NCBI GenBank assembly: GCA_032250905.1
Contig: JAVVEQ010000008.1
Location: forward strand, 1 to 64,000
Source of the DNA: Desulfotignum sp032250905
GTDB lineage: Bacteria; Desulfobacterota; Desulfobacteria; Desulfobacterales; Desulfobacteraceae
DNA: 64,000 nt
Direction of reading: 5' to 3'
Position numbers and translations under genes: made by a program. The notes beneath the pieces are model-generated. The model was not told where the DNA came from. It worked only from the letters and a program-made list of their open reading frames with translations, and ran no database searches. Of this stretch, positions 34,062 through 42,552 are shown in pieces (position 1 is the first letter of the stretch; the number at the start of each line of letters is the position of its first letter).

Positions 34062-35092
34062 CCCTGGCACCCCCCATATACATGCTGGACCAGGTGACCC
34101 ATTCTTACGGAGACAAAAAGGTGCTGGACATGGCACGCCTGGAAATACCCAAAGGTTCCATCACCGGACTGATGGGCCCTAACGGATCCGGGAAAAGCAC
34201 CCTGCTCAAAATTCTGGCCTTTGCCATGCGACCCTCCAAGGGCCGCGTCTGGTTCAACGGCAGGCCGCAATATCCGTTTTCTCCGGAAATTCAAGGCAAA
34301 GTCTCCCTGGTCACCCAGAAGCCCTACCTGCTGAAACGATCCGTATTCGATAACATCGCCTATGGTTTGAAAATACGGCAGACTCCCCGGGATCTGAAAC
34401 AGCGGGTCCGCCGCGCCATGACAGATGTGGGCCTGGATTTTGATCGGTTCGCTTACCGCCAGCGGCATGAACTGTCCGGGGGGGAAGCCCAGCGGGTTGC
34501 CCTGGCCGCGCGTCTCATTCTCCGGCCCGAAGTGCTGCTGCTGGATGAACCGGTTGCCAGTGTGGATACCCGAAGCGCCGTCCTGATCCGCAATGCGTCT
34601 CTGGCCGCGCGCCGGAACCGGGGTACCACCCTGATCATCACCAGCCATGATCTGCCATGGCTGTTCACGTGCACTGACACCCAGCTGTCTATCAACAATG
34701 GCACCCTTTTTGCGACGGGTCGGGAAATCATCATCCCCGGTCCATTTGTCCCTGAAAACGCAACCGGCCGGACATGGATCCGGCAACTGGATGACGGTCA
34801 GATCATCCAGTTGCCGGCAGCGGCTTCTTTTGAAAAAACCGCCGTGATCAAGCGAGCACATATCCGGCTGACCCACCCTGAACATGTGGATTCAACCGCG
34901 GACAACCAGATCCGTGGTCAGGTGCAGTCCATGTACATGACCGGTCAGCACCGGGATATCATGACCACCATCGATGCCGGCGGTATCTCATTCATGCTGG
35001 GCGTCCCCCCCGGCCAGGCGGCCCGGCTGAATCTTCAGCCGGGCACCCCTGTCTCTCTGGTGTTTTCTTCCAGAGACATCTTCTGGCATTGA
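34058..35092 (+). CDS. tupC: Tungstate-type ABC transporter ATP-binding protein with C-terminal TOBE/Mop domain
   Basis: The start at 34058 overlaps tupB by four bases and gives 344 residues. Walker A is GPNGSGKST, Q-loop VTQKPYLL, signature ELSGGEAQRVALAARL, Walker B VLLLDEPVAS and the switch histidine TSHD. Residues about 275-344 form a TOBE/Mop-like domain (GQVQSMYMTGQHRDIMTTID) that may bind oxyanion or sense its level. It energises tungstate uptake; tungsten would supply formate dehydrogenases and aldehyde oxidoreductases. It converges with mltA, 24 bases apart. Confidence 0.9.
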   Translation: MTLAPPIYMLDQVTHSYGDKKVLDMARLEIPKGSITGLMGPNGSGKSTLLKILAFAMRPSKGRVWFNGRPQYPFSPEIQGKVSLVTQKPYLLKRSVFDNIAYGLKIRQTPRDLKQRVRRAMTDVGLDFDRFAYRQRHELSGGEAQRVALAARLILRPEVLLLDEPVASVDTRSAVLIRNASLAARRNRGTTLIITSHDLPWLFTCTDTQLSINNGTLFATGREIIIPGPFVPENATGRTWIRQLDDGQIIQLPAAASFEKTAVIKRAHIRLTHPEHVDSTADNQIRGQVQSMYMTGQHRDIMTTIDAGGISFMLGVPPGQAARLNLQPGTPVSLVFSSRDIFWH

Positions 35093-35116
35093 GTCCTCCT
35101 CATGCGGTCCCCGTGT

Positions 35117-36397
35117 TTATTTTTCGGCCTGTTCTTTCATCACCAGAAAATACATGTTGCCTCTCACATTCATATGTCCGGCAGTAAAGCGGGCATATGC
35201 ATCACTGCCGCAGAACAGGTCCGCCCGGGCCGGCCCCCGGATGGCGCCGCCGGTATCCTGATTCATGACAAACAGGGAAACAGCAGGCCAGGATTCAGGA
35301 TTCCCGGCGTCCCCGGTTCCGGTCAAGTGGTTGAAAGGAATCTCCGGCAACCGGGTTTCAACAAAACAAAGCGCCCCTTTGGGGAATATTCGAGAATCTG
35401 TGGCCATGGAGCGCAACGGGGTCAATGCCACGTTGATATTGCCGTAAGGACCGCCGGTACCGATCTTGAAAAACACGACACTGTCATTGTAATGAAGGAC
35501 CTCATCCACTCGATGAGGATGGGTCTCCAGCCATTGCCGGATGGCCTGCATGGACATCTTTTCACGATCGATCTCCTGGTTGTCGATCAGATACCGGCCG
35601 ATGGAACGATACGGGTTGCCGTTGGTGCCGGCATACTGGATCCGAACGATCTCGTTTTCCGGCGTCCGGATCCGCCCGGATCCCTGAATTTCCAGAAAAA
35701 ACCGGTCCACCCGGTTTTCCAGCCAGGCCACGGGAGGGGCCTGCAGGTGAAAATCGGTCATTTGATTGATCTCTTTTCTGGAAAAATACGGCACCACCTG
35801 ATTTCCTTTTACCCTTCCCCGAAGCCGGTCATGCCCCTGGTATTGACTGGAAAACCTTGCCAGATTAATTTCCACAAGATCTGCGGGAACCGGATAAAGC
35901 GGATATTGAAACCGCTCGTTTACATACAGACTGCCGTTGTAAGTGGGTTCAAAATATCCGGTAAACAGCACCTGGGATGTGTCATTGGCCGTGCTGGCAT
36001 AGACATGGAACCTCTCCCGGATAAACCGGTTCACGTCAGCTGCCGGCGGACGGGTCTCCAGAAACGCCTGGAGAACTTTCAGCGACGCAATCATATGGGT
36101 GACCGTGTACTGGTCCGGGCCGAACTCCACGATGCGGTCACCCGGCAACCGGCTGAAATAGACCAGGCTTTCGGCCAATGCCGGGACAAATCCTGAAAAA
36201 TCAAGACTGTCCGAAAAATCAGGATATCGGTCTTTTTTCAGCTTTTCCAGGGCTGGTTTTCGGGTTTCGACCTGTTCCCTGTCGGTCAACACCCCGCATC
36301 CGGCCAGGTTTATCAGCAGTGCCGCCAGAATGATTTTCCATAACTTTCGGTACCGTCTCCGAATCCGGCCGGATGGGCTCCATATTTTATTCTTCAC
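35117..36397 (-). CDS. mltA: Membrane-bound lytic murein transglycosylase A
   Basis: I chose the GTG at 36397, which follows an AAAGG site and overlaps the rmuC end by 11 bases; it gives 426 residues. A basic N-terminus and hydrophobic stretch end in the lipobox INLAGCG, so the protein should be an outer-membrane lipoprotein. The MltA domain has LFTGYFEPTYNGS and RFFLEIQGSGRI; the C-terminal 3D domain carries the catalytic aspartate in VMNQDTGGAIRGPARADLF. It cleaves glycan strands with 1,6-anhydro ends. An alternative start at 36445 lacks support. Confidence 0.92.
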   Translation of the reverse strand: MKNKIWSPSGRIRRRYRKLWKIILAALLINLAGCGVLTDREQVETRKPALEKLKKDRYPDFSDSLDFSGFVPALAESLVYFSRLPGDRIVEFGPDQYTVTHMIASLKVLQAFLETRPPAADVNRFIRERFHVYASTANDTSQVLFTGYFEPTYNGSLYVNERFQYPLYPVPADLVEINLARFSSQYQGHDRLRGRVKGNQVVPYFSRKEINQMTDFHLQAPPVAWLENRVDRFFLEIQGSGRIRTPENEIVRIQYAGTNGNPYRSIGRYLIDNQEIDREKMSMQAIRQWLETHPHRVDEVLHYNDSVVFFKIGTGGPYGNINVALTPLRSMATDSRIFPKGALCFVETRLPEIPFNHLTGTGDAGNPESWPAVSLFVMNQDTGGAIRGPARADLFCGSDAYARFTAGHMNVRGNMYFLVMKEQAEK

Positions 36398-37565
36398 GAT
36401 CAGACCTTTCTTTGAACAGACGTACGCCGGTATCCGGCGGATCAATGGAAACGATGTCCGGCATTTTCCTGGAAGCCACTCCCAGACATTCCAGGTCCCG
36501 GGCCGGCGGCACCACCTTTTTTTCCATGACGGTCACGGTGCGGTTGAAACTTCGGACACAGGTGTCAATGTCTTTTCCAAGGCGGTTCATGCTCTCAGCC
36601 ATGGCACACAGCCGACGGTACAGGGTCATTCCTGACGTGCGGATCTTTTCTGCATTCTCAATGCCTTCCTTCTGCTGCCAGGCATAGGCCACCGATTTCA
36701 ACAGGGCGATCAACGTGGTGGGGGTCGCCAGGATCACCCCTTTTTCCACCCCCTGTTCGATGAGATCCGGCTGCCGGCTCAAGGCGGCAGAGAAAAAGTT
36801 TTCTCCCGGAATAAACAGCACCACAAATTCCGGGGTCGGTGAAAACGCGGCCGCATAATTTTTGGCTGCCAGCTGTTGGATATGGGCCGCCACCTGACGG
36901 GCATGGTCCGCCATCCGGGACTGCTTTTCCTCTTCATTATCCGCCTCCAGCGCGTCCAGATAAGCCATGAGCGGCACCTTGGCATCCACCACGATTTTGC
37001 GGTTCGACGGCAGGGTCACCACCATGTCCGGCCTCAGAGACCCTTTTCCCGATCCCTGGACCGGCTGTTCCTGGAAATCGCAATACCGGGCCATACCTGC
37101 CAGCTCCGCCACCTTTCTCAGGGTGATTTCCCCCCACCGGCCCCGTACATGGGGCAGACGAAGGGCCTTGACCAGATTTCCGGTTTCCAGATGCAGCTGA
37201 TGCTGGACCCGTCCCATCTGGGCCAGTTGCTCAAAAATGACGCCATTGGCCCGTTCTCTGGATGCTTCCATGGCCTGCAACCGGGTTTCATACTGGTCCA
37301 GTGCCTGACGCATCGGATCCATGGTCTGGCGGAGCGCCTCCCCCTGGATGGAGAAGTCCTTTTTCGCCTCCCGGACATACCCTTTGAAATAGCGGTCCGC
37401 CATCTCCATGAAACGGTTGGCATGCTGATACAACGCCTGATCCGACACCTCTTTCATGCGGGTGGCGGCAAGGGTTGTGCTGATCCGGACCAGGACGGCA
37501 CACACCACCCCCCCCAGGACAAAACCCGCCCCCAGAAACCCCAGATTCTCCAGGGAAATTAACAT
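36387..37565 (-). CDS. rmuC: DNA recombination protein RmuC homologue
   Basis: A 392-residue protein with an N-terminal hydrophobic segment (LGFLGAGFVLGGVVCAVLV), a long coiled coil (about 30-140) and the RmuC nuclease-like domain with VRGRWGEITLRKVAELAGM, RPDMVVTLPSNRKIVVDAKVP, EFVVLFIPGENFFSAAL and ILATPTTLIALLKSVAYAWQ. RmuC limits inversions at short repeats; the domain is of the PD-(D/E)xK type. It lies in the row mobA-moaE-moaC-rmuC-mltA, four bases after moaC. Confidence 0.95.
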   Translation of the reverse strand: MLISLENLGFLGAGFVLGGVVCAVLVRISTTLAATRMKEVSDQALYQHANRFMEMADRYFKGYVREAKKDFSIQGEALRQTMDPMRQALDQYETRLQAMEASRERANGVIFEQLAQMGRVQHQLHLETGNLVKALRLPHVRGRWGEITLRKVAELAGMARYCDFQEQPVQGSGKGSLRPDMVVTLPSNRKIVVDAKVPLMAYLDALEADNEEEKQSRMADHARQVAAHIQQLAAKNYAAAFSPTPEFVVLFIPGENFFSAALSRQPDLIEQGVEKGVILATPTTLIALLKSVAYAWQQKEGIENAEKIRTSGMTLYRRLCAMAESMNRLGKDIDTCVRSFNRTVTVMEKKVVPPARDLECLGVASRKMPDIVSIDPPDTGVRLFKERSDREE

Positions 37566-37569
37566 GTCA

Positions 37570-38076
37570 TCACACCGGTGACGTCTGGGTGTCCGGAATC
37601 TCTTCGGCCTGCCATGTACCGCTTTTTCCCCCGGATTTGGAAATCAGGCGTACCATTGATATCACCATCGCTTTATCATAGGATTTGCACATATCATAGA
37701 TGGTGAGCCCGGCAACGGAAACCGCAGTCAACGCCTCCATCTCCACACCGGTCCGGCCGGTCAAAGACACGGTGGCCTGGATTCTGATACTGTGCGTATC
37801 CGGTTTGAAAAAAAAATCGACCCCTGCGTGGGTGATGTTCAGAGGGTGACACATGGGGACAAGTTCCGCCGTTTTCTTGGCAGCCATGATCCCGGCAATC
37901 CGTGCGGTTTCCAGGACATTGCCTTTTTTCACCTTTTCATCCATGATCCGGGCAAGCGTGTCCGGCTGCATGACAACAATCCCTTCCGCCACCGCGGTTC
38001 TCCGGGTTTCATTTTTGTCCCCCACATCCACCATGCGCACACGGCCCCGGTTGTCCAGGTGGGTAAATTCAGTCAT
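37570..38076 (-). CDS. moaC: Cyclic pyranopterin monophosphate synthase MoaC
   Basis: At 168 residues this matches MoaC. Family motifs are MVDVGDKNETRRTAVAEG, PMCHPLNITHAGVDF, GVEMEALTAVSVAGLTIYDM with the catalytic lysine and aspartate in CKSYDKAM, and KSGGKSG. MoaC forms cyclic pyranopterin monophosphate from the MoaA product. It follows a moaE-like gene and mobA. MoaA and MoaD are not in the window. Confidence 0.97.
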   Translation of the reverse strand: MTEFTHLDNRGRVRMVDVGDKNETRRTAVAEGIVVMQPDTLARIMDEKVKKGNVLETARIAGIMAAKKTAELVPMCHPLNITHAGVDFFFKPDTHSIRIQATVSLTGRTGVEMEALTAVSVAGLTIYDMCKSYDKAMVISMVRLISKSGGKSGTWQAEEIPDTQTSPV

Positions 38077-38097
38077 GGGTATTCCTTGTAAACAGGT

Positions 38098-38496
38098 TCA
38101 TGATTCAAAAAACTGCGTTTTGCGGGTCGCCTCCGCCTTGATCTGGTTGAGGGTGTCGGTCAGGGCCGCAATCACATTTTCCCGGATATTGCCGGCCACC
38201 ACCAGAAACATCACATCATCCCCCACCTTGAGCGGTTTTTTTTCCCTGATATGCACCTGGATATCCAGGATACCGGGACGTGCCCGCTCCTTTTCCAGAA
38301 TCTGTTCAAGCCGGGCATGATTCACCGCAATCTCAAGTCCGGTGACACCCCGGCCTTCCCTGGAGGTTTCCCTGACCACCCCGTTATGGGCCAGAATCAT
38401 TCCGGCTTCGGAAAACCGGGGGTGGGCTTTGATGTTTGCCACCATGTCCGCCAGGGTCAAGGGTGTGTCTTCACGACTACTGATTTTTTCAACCAT
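38098..38496 (-). CDS. MoaE-like protein (molybdopterin synthase catalytic subunit family)
   Basis: The 132-residue protein has the MoaE fold pattern: GMILAHNGVVRETSREGRGV near the start and the strand-helix core DIQVHIREKKPLKVGDDVMF followed by NIRENVIAALTDTLNQIK. Position between mobA and moaC supports a Mo-cofactor role. The usual MoaE end, with active-site lysine in a P-x-W-K-x-E motif, is replaced by ATRKTQFFES, so standard molybdopterin synthase activity is doubtful. No moaD is adjacent. Confidence 0.75.
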   Translation of the reverse strand: MVEKISSREDTPLTLADMVANIKAHPRFSEAGMILAHNGVVRETSREGRGVTGLEIAVNHARLEQILEKERARPGILDIQVHIREKKPLKVGDDVMFLVVAGNIRENVIAALTDTLNQIKAEATRKTQFFES

Positions 38497-38569
38497 CCAT
38501 CTGTCCTTTCATTTGTTTTGCGTTTGCGGGGTCATCCGTCGGAGGTTTGCCTGACTTCCACCCTGCGCC

Positions 38570-39172
38570 CTATTTTGTTACAGCCATCTGCCTGGCTTTT
38601 TCAAGATCGGCCGGCGTGTTCACATTGAAAATAAAGTCCATGTCCGGATCCAGCCGTCTCAACACGGACATCGGCACTTCCCTGACATGCTTTTTTTTGT
38701 AAAATTTCTTGATCATGAGTATATTGTTTTTCAGGTTTTCTTCGATCAGAGGAATGCACTCCCTGGAATACACTGCGGACAGAGGCTCGAGCCCGTCATC
38801 CGTGCGGGGAATGACCACATGATCGCCGGGTCTGACCCGGTCCAGCAGATGCCGGATCACTGCCTCACTGGCAAAGGGAATGTCACAGGCAGTCACATAG
38901 GCGTAAGGATGTGAGGCATAGAACAGTCCGGCATGCAGCCCTGCCAGCACACACCGGGCTGGAATGATGTCGGTGACCACCATCATGTCCAGACCCATGA
39001 ATTCTTTGGGTTCATTCACCACAATGATGGTTTCTTTGAACAGTTTTGAGAAAATCCCACACAGTCTTTCCAGTATGCTCATCTCTCCAACCCGGTGAAA
39101 GGTCTTTTTTTTCCCGGGAAGCCGGCTGTTTTTTCCACCGGCCAGAATCACCCCTGTGCAGTCCAGTTTCAT
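38570..39172 (-). CDS. mobA: Molybdenum cofactor guanylyltransferase
   Basis: The start at 39172 has AAGGACAA upstream and gives 200 residues; an ATG at 39202 would add ten. The nucleotidyltransferase signature is GVILAGGKNSRLPGKKKTF, with ACDIPFASEAVIRHL and GLEPLSAVYSRECIPLIEE further on and FNVNTPADLEKAR at the C-terminus. MobA attaches GMP to Mo-molybdopterin to make the bis-MGD cofactor of formate dehydrogenase and related enzymes. It opens the minus-strand row mobA-moaE-moaC-rmuC-mltA. Confidence 0.93.
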   Translation of the reverse strand: MKLDCTGVILAGGKNSRLPGKKKTFHRVGEMSILERLCGIFSKLFKETIIVVNEPKEFMGLDMMVVTDIIPARCVLAGLHAGLFYASHPYAYVTACDIPFASEAVIRHLLDRVRPGDHVVIPRTDDGLEPLSAVYSRECIPLIEENLKNNILMIKKFYKKKHVREVPMSVLRRLDPDMDFIFNVNTPADLEKARQMAVTK

Positions 39173-39242
39173 CGGCAGTTGTCCTTGGCAATGATCATCC
39201 ATGCGGGTGCATTATATCCGACTTCCCCTGAAAATCAAGGTA

Positions 39243-39271
39243 TTGCTCCATGACGCAAAAGGTGGTACATT
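39243..39271 (+). promoter_or_regulatory. Putative sigma-70 promoter of pyrR
   Basis: TTGCTC (39243-39248), a 17-base spacer and TACATT (39266-39271) lie about 40 bases upstream of the pyrR start codon. No PyrR-binding anti-terminator hairpin is apparent in the short leader. Confidence 0.45.
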
Positions 39272-39309
39272 TTTTTTGGTATTAACCCCTTTGTTTTGAA
39301 AGGCAGTGC

Positions 39310-39849
39310 ATGAAACAGACGCGACCCATCCTCAATGCCCCGGATTTCAAACGCATTCTGTCCCGAATCGCCCATGAAATCATTGAAAAACATCAGGGCG
39401 CCCAGAATCTGGCCCTGGTGGGAATTCAGACCCGGGGGGATTTTCTGGCCCATCGCCTGGCAGACCGGATTCAAAAAATTGAGGAGGTCACTGTGCCCGT
39501 GGGCAGTATGGATATCAACATGTACCGGGATGACTGGACAAAAATCAGCCATCAGCCGGTTGTCCGGCCTTCGGATATCCCCTTCAGCGTGGACGACACC
39601 AACATTGTTCTGGTGGATGACGTGCTGTACACCGGAAGAACCATCCGGGCCGCCATGGAAGCGCTCATGGATTTCGGCCGTCCCGCCCGCATCGAACTGG
39701 CCATACTTGTGGACCGGGGACACCGTGAACTGCCCATTCAGGCGGATTACAAAGGCATTTTCGTGGACACGGATCACCAGGATACCATCCAGGTCCATGT
39801 GTCCGAGCATGACAATCAGGATCTGGTATTCAGGGAAATCAATGCATGA
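39310..39849 (+). CDS. pyrR: Bifunctional pyr operon regulator/uracil phosphoribosyltransferase PyrR
   Basis: A 179-residue type I phosphoribosyltransferase with the PRPP-binding motif NIVLVDDVLYTGRTIRAAM, PVGSMDINMYRDDW and the C-terminal YKGIFVDTDHQDTIQVHVSE, as in PyrR. In Gram-positive bacteria PyrR binds RNA and attenuates pyr operons; here no pyr operon follows and the next gene is moaB, started inside its stop codon. Uracil salvage may be its main role. Confidence 0.93.
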   Translation: MKQTRPILNAPDFKRILSRIAHEIIEKHQGAQNLALVGIQTRGDFLAHRLADRIQKIEEVTVPVGSMDINMYRDDWTKISHQPVVRPSDIPFSVDDTNIVLVDDVLYTGRTIRAAMEALMDFGRPARIELAILVDRGHRELPIQADYKGIFVDTDHQDTIQVHVSEHDNQDLVFREINA

Positions 39850-40352
39850 GCACTCAAGAACACAGGAAAAACGCGGTCCAGCATATACGGATCGCGGTCA
39901 TCAGCATATCCACCACCCGGAAGCTGCCGGATGACAAAAGCGGCGCCTGGATCAAAAAACAGGCCCAGAAAGAAGGGCATGAAGTCGTAATTCACCAGGT
40001 TGTCGATGATGACATTACCGGCATCCAGAATCTGTTGACCCATGTGGTGGAAAAAATCGCGCCCCATGCCGTGATCATGACCGGCGGCACCGGCCTCAGC
40101 CCCAAAGATGTCACCATAGAAGCGGTGCAGCCGTTTTTCGACAAGACCCTGACCGCCTTCGGCCCGGTGTTTGCGCAGCTCTCTTTTGAGGAAATCGATG
40201 CCGCCGCCATCGGTTCAAGGGCCATGGCCGGTATTATCAGAAATGTGCTGGTGTTCTGCATTCCCGGCAGTCTCAAAGCCTGCAAACTGGCCTGCAATGC
40301 ATTGATTTTTCCGGAAATCGGACACTTGCTCAAACATATGAGGGAAAAATAA
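39846..40352 (+). CDS. moaB: MoaB/MogA-type molybdopterin adenylyltransferase
   Basis: A 168-residue MoCF-domain protein with the motifs ISISTTRKLPDDKSG, MTGGTGLSPKDVTIEA, IGSRAMAGIIRNVLVFCIPG and a C-terminal helical tail. MogA/MoaB adenylylate molybdopterin before metal insertion; MoaB and MogA cannot be told apart securely here, although size and the isolated domain favour MoaB-like. Four-base overlap with pyrR and one-base overlap with the following gene show tight coupling. Confidence 0.92.
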   Translation: MSTQEHRKNAVQHIRIAVISISTTRKLPDDKSGAWIKKQAQKEGHEVVIHQVVDDDITGIQNLLTHVVEKIAPHAVIMTGGTGLSPKDVTIEAVQPFFDKTLTAFGPVFAQLSFEEIDAAAIGSRAMAGIIRNVLVFCIPGSLKACKLACNALIFPEIGHLLKHMREK

Positions 40353-40759
40353 TGACAACAGAACTGGCCCAGTTCATTTCAGAATGGAAAGACAACGATA
40401 CCCGGATCAAACAGGCATTTGAAGAACTGCTGACCCATTTGGAAACCCTGGACCGGACCCGGCTGGAATTCGTGGCAAGGCCCACGGTCAGTTATTCGGT
40501 CCGCCCCAGGCATGATCTCCAGAAGAAGCGGGCATTATACGCCATGGTGGATGTCATCGATGATGATCCGGACAACCGGTGGCTCTCGGTATGCTTTTAC
40601 GGGGAAATGATCACGGATCCGGAGGAAAAAGGGGACCTGATTCCCGAGGGTCTCCTGGGGGAGGACGGGTATTGTTTTGATCTGGATGAATATGATCCGT
40701 CTGATCTGGAATACCTGAAACAGCGTCTCACTGAAGCCCACGACAACGCACCGGAATAA
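40352..40759 (+). CDS. Uncharacterised conserved-looking protein
   Basis: I do not recognise this 135-residue acidic protein. An N-terminal helical hairpin (ISEWKDNDTRIKQAFEELLT) is followed by a mixed alpha/beta domain with VSYSVRPRH, RALYAMVDVIDDDPDNRWLS and a C-terminal acidic stretch FDLDEYDPSDLEYLKQRL. It is translationally coupled to moaB (TAATG), which might point to molybdenum metabolism, but nothing in the residues proves this. A strong hairpin follows at 40771. Confidence 0.78.
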   Translation: MTTELAQFISEWKDNDTRIKQAFEELLTHLETLDRTRLEFVARPTVSYSVRPRHDLQKKRALYAMVDVIDDDPDNRWLSVCFYGEMITDPEEKGDLIPEGLLGEDGYCFDLDEYDPSDLEYLKQRLTEAHDNAPE

Positions 40760-40770
40760 CCGGACTGTCC

Positions 40771-40801
40771 CCGGGACGGTTTCTTTTGAAAACCGTCCCG
40801 G
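40771..40801. terminator. Strong GC-rich hairpin between convergent genes
   Basis: An 11-bp near-perfect stem (CCGGGACGGTT with AACCGTCCCGG, loop about nine bases) lies between the convergent genes at 40352 and 40829. No T-tract follows on either strand, so it may halt polymerase weakly or protect 3' ends. Confidence 0.5.
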
Positions 40802-40828
40802 CAAATAAATGGAAACGTGTTTCAGCAA

Positions 40829-41899
40829 TTACACTGAAAACCGGATGTTCAGAATATCCCCGTCTTTGACCGGATATGTTTTGCCTTCCACAAAAAACCG
40901 TCCGGTTTTTTTTAACTCTGCTTCAGCGCCTGCGGATATCAGGTCGTCATAGGAAAACACCTCCGCCCTGATAAACCCTCTTTCCAGATCCGAATGAATG
41001 ACACCGGCTGCCTGGGGGGCCGTGCTTCCCTGCCGAACCAGCCATTGACGCACCTCGTCTTTGCCCACAGTGAAAAAAGAAATCAGGTTCAGAGATCTCA
41101 GACACAGACGGGTGAGCATTTCAAGCGCGGTTTCCTGGATACCCAGTGCATCCAGAAATTCCTGTTTTTCTGATGCGGTGTCCAGCAACGCTATCTCCGC
41201 TTCCACCTTGGCGGATACCAGCATCGCTTCGATGGCCTGTGCCTGGCATGCCGGTTCAAACCGGGACAGCAGCTCCTGGTTACCCAGGTCATCTTCAGCC
41301 ACGTTCACGGCAATCACCATTTTTTTCCGTGTGATGAACGGATAGCTGCGGATCATCTTTTCTTCATCCGGAGTCAGTTCCATCAACCGCAACGGGATTT
41401 CCTGCTCCAGGTGCTGCTGAATGCGCTGCATCAACGCCAGTTCTTTCTGCCGGGCCTCGTCCTTGATTTTTTTCACCTCATCGGTCAGCCGCTGAATCCG
41501 TTTTTCCGCAAAAATCTGATCATGCATCAGCAGCTCGGCATTCACACTTTCAAAATCCCGCCAGGGATTCACTGATCCGGCCGCATGATACACCGCATCA
41601 TCTTCAAAGGCCCGGATGACATGACAAATAGCGTCCATATCGGCGATATCCCTGAAGATCTCACCGCCCGAAATGGTCTCGGCTTCGAGTTTGGGCAGCA
41701 GCACCAGATCCAGCCGTGCCCGGACCTGTTTTTTGGGCTGATACATATCCACCAGGGTATTGAACCGGGAGTCCAGTATATCTGCGGCACCAGGCACCGG
41801 TTTGGTCGTCTTTGACGCGTCCAGTGCCGCATTTCCTGTCAATATCTGAAACAGCGTTTTCTTGCCTGTCTGGGGCAGGCCGATAATGCCGACTTTCAT
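40829..41899 (-). CDS. YchF/Obg-like GTPase family protein with an altered P-loop
   Basis: The 356-residue protein has the YchF architecture: a G domain (1-120 and 190-270) split by a helical coiled-coil insert (about 125-180), and a C-terminal TGS domain (275-356) ending GKTYPVKDGDILNIRFSV. YchF binds ATP and ribosomes. The P-loop here reads GLPQTGKKT, with lysine where the Mg-binding serine of GKS is expected; the G4 motif is NVAEDD. Nucleotide handling may therefore differ. It is probably a paralogue of housekeeping ychF. It is followed downstream by a strong hairpin. Confidence 0.85.
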   Translation of the reverse strand: MKVGIIGLPQTGKKTLFQILTGNAALDASKTTKPVPGAADILDSRFNTLVDMYQPKKQVRARLDLVLLPKLEAETISGGEIFRDIADMDAICHVIRAFEDDAVYHAAGSVNPWRDFESVNAELLMHDQIFAEKRIQRLTDEVKKIKDEARQKELALMQRIQQHLEQEIPLRLMELTPDEEKMIRSYPFITRKKMVIAVNVAEDDLGNQELLSRFEPACQAQAIEAMLVSAKVEAEIALLDTASEKQEFLDALGIQETALEMLTRLCLRSLNLISFFTVGKDEVRQWLVRQGSTAPQAAGVIHSDLERGFIRAEVFSYDDLISAGAEAELKKTGRFFVEGKTYPVKDGDILNIRFSV

Positions 41900-41955
41900 A
41901 GCGTTGGGTATTCCCTTGATTGTTTAAATTTAAACCCCTTCCCCGCAGAAACGGT

Positions 41956-42258
41956 TCAGGGCAGATGAATCCGTCTTTTTTCCGGGTTGCTGTGGGGCCG
42001 GTAGAGCACGGCCACATGCCCTACCATACCGGCAATCGCCGCGCCCGTATGCCGGGAAATTTCTTCGAGCAGTCCGTTTTTGATCTCTTTGTCCTTGTGG
42101 TCCACAAACTTGAGTTTGATCAGTTCCGCTCCGTCCAGTGCGGTCTCGATCTCATCCATCAGGGCCTGTGTCACCCCTTTGGCACCCACATACGCCCCGG
42201 GGTTCAAATGATGGGCCAGGCCACGCAGATATTTGCGCTGGCTCCCGGTCAACTGCAT
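41956..42258 (-). CDS. yhbY: YhbY/CRM-domain RNA-binding protein
   Basis: The start at 42258 fits both the AAGGA site and the family N-terminus and gives 100 residues; an ATG two codons upstream is possible. The CRM-domain signature is LRGLAHHLNPGAYVGAKGVT with IKLKFVDHKDKEIKNGLL and GHVAVLYRP. YhbY associates with pre-50S ribosomal particles. It lies 56 bases upstream of the YchF-like gene on the same strand; both are linked to ribosomes. Confidence 0.94.
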   Translation of the reverse strand: MQLTGSQRKYLRGLAHHLNPGAYVGAKGVTQALMDEIETALDGAELIKLKFVDHKDKEIKNGLLEEISRHTGAAIAGMVGHVAVLYRPHSNPEKRRIHLP

Positions 42259-42373
42259 TGCCATCCTTATCCGTCCTTTTATCCTGAATTCATTTAAAAA
42301 TCGTTTATATATCACAGGTCTGAATGTTTGAACAGACCGCAGAAAAAGCCGGGGGTGATTTTTAAAATTTTCC

Positions 42374-42402
42374 TTGTGTATATTGCCGATTAATTTTATA
42401 AG
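42374..42402 (+). promoter_or_regulatory. Putative sigma-70 promoter of the pyrophosphatase gene
   Basis: TTGTGT (42374-42379), a 17-base spacer and TATAAG (42397-42402) lie about 150 bases upstream of the start codon at 42553. The -35 is a weak match. Confidence 0.4.
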
Positions 42403-42552
42403 ATACTCTGATTTTAACAGGATCTGTCCATTTTTCCGCAATACGAATTGCACGGGACACCGGAGAGATGCAACTGTGAAACCGTATGATGATGGGCGAC
42501 AAGCCGCATCATCTCTTTGTATAACCATGACATTAATCAGTTAGGAGGTTTT

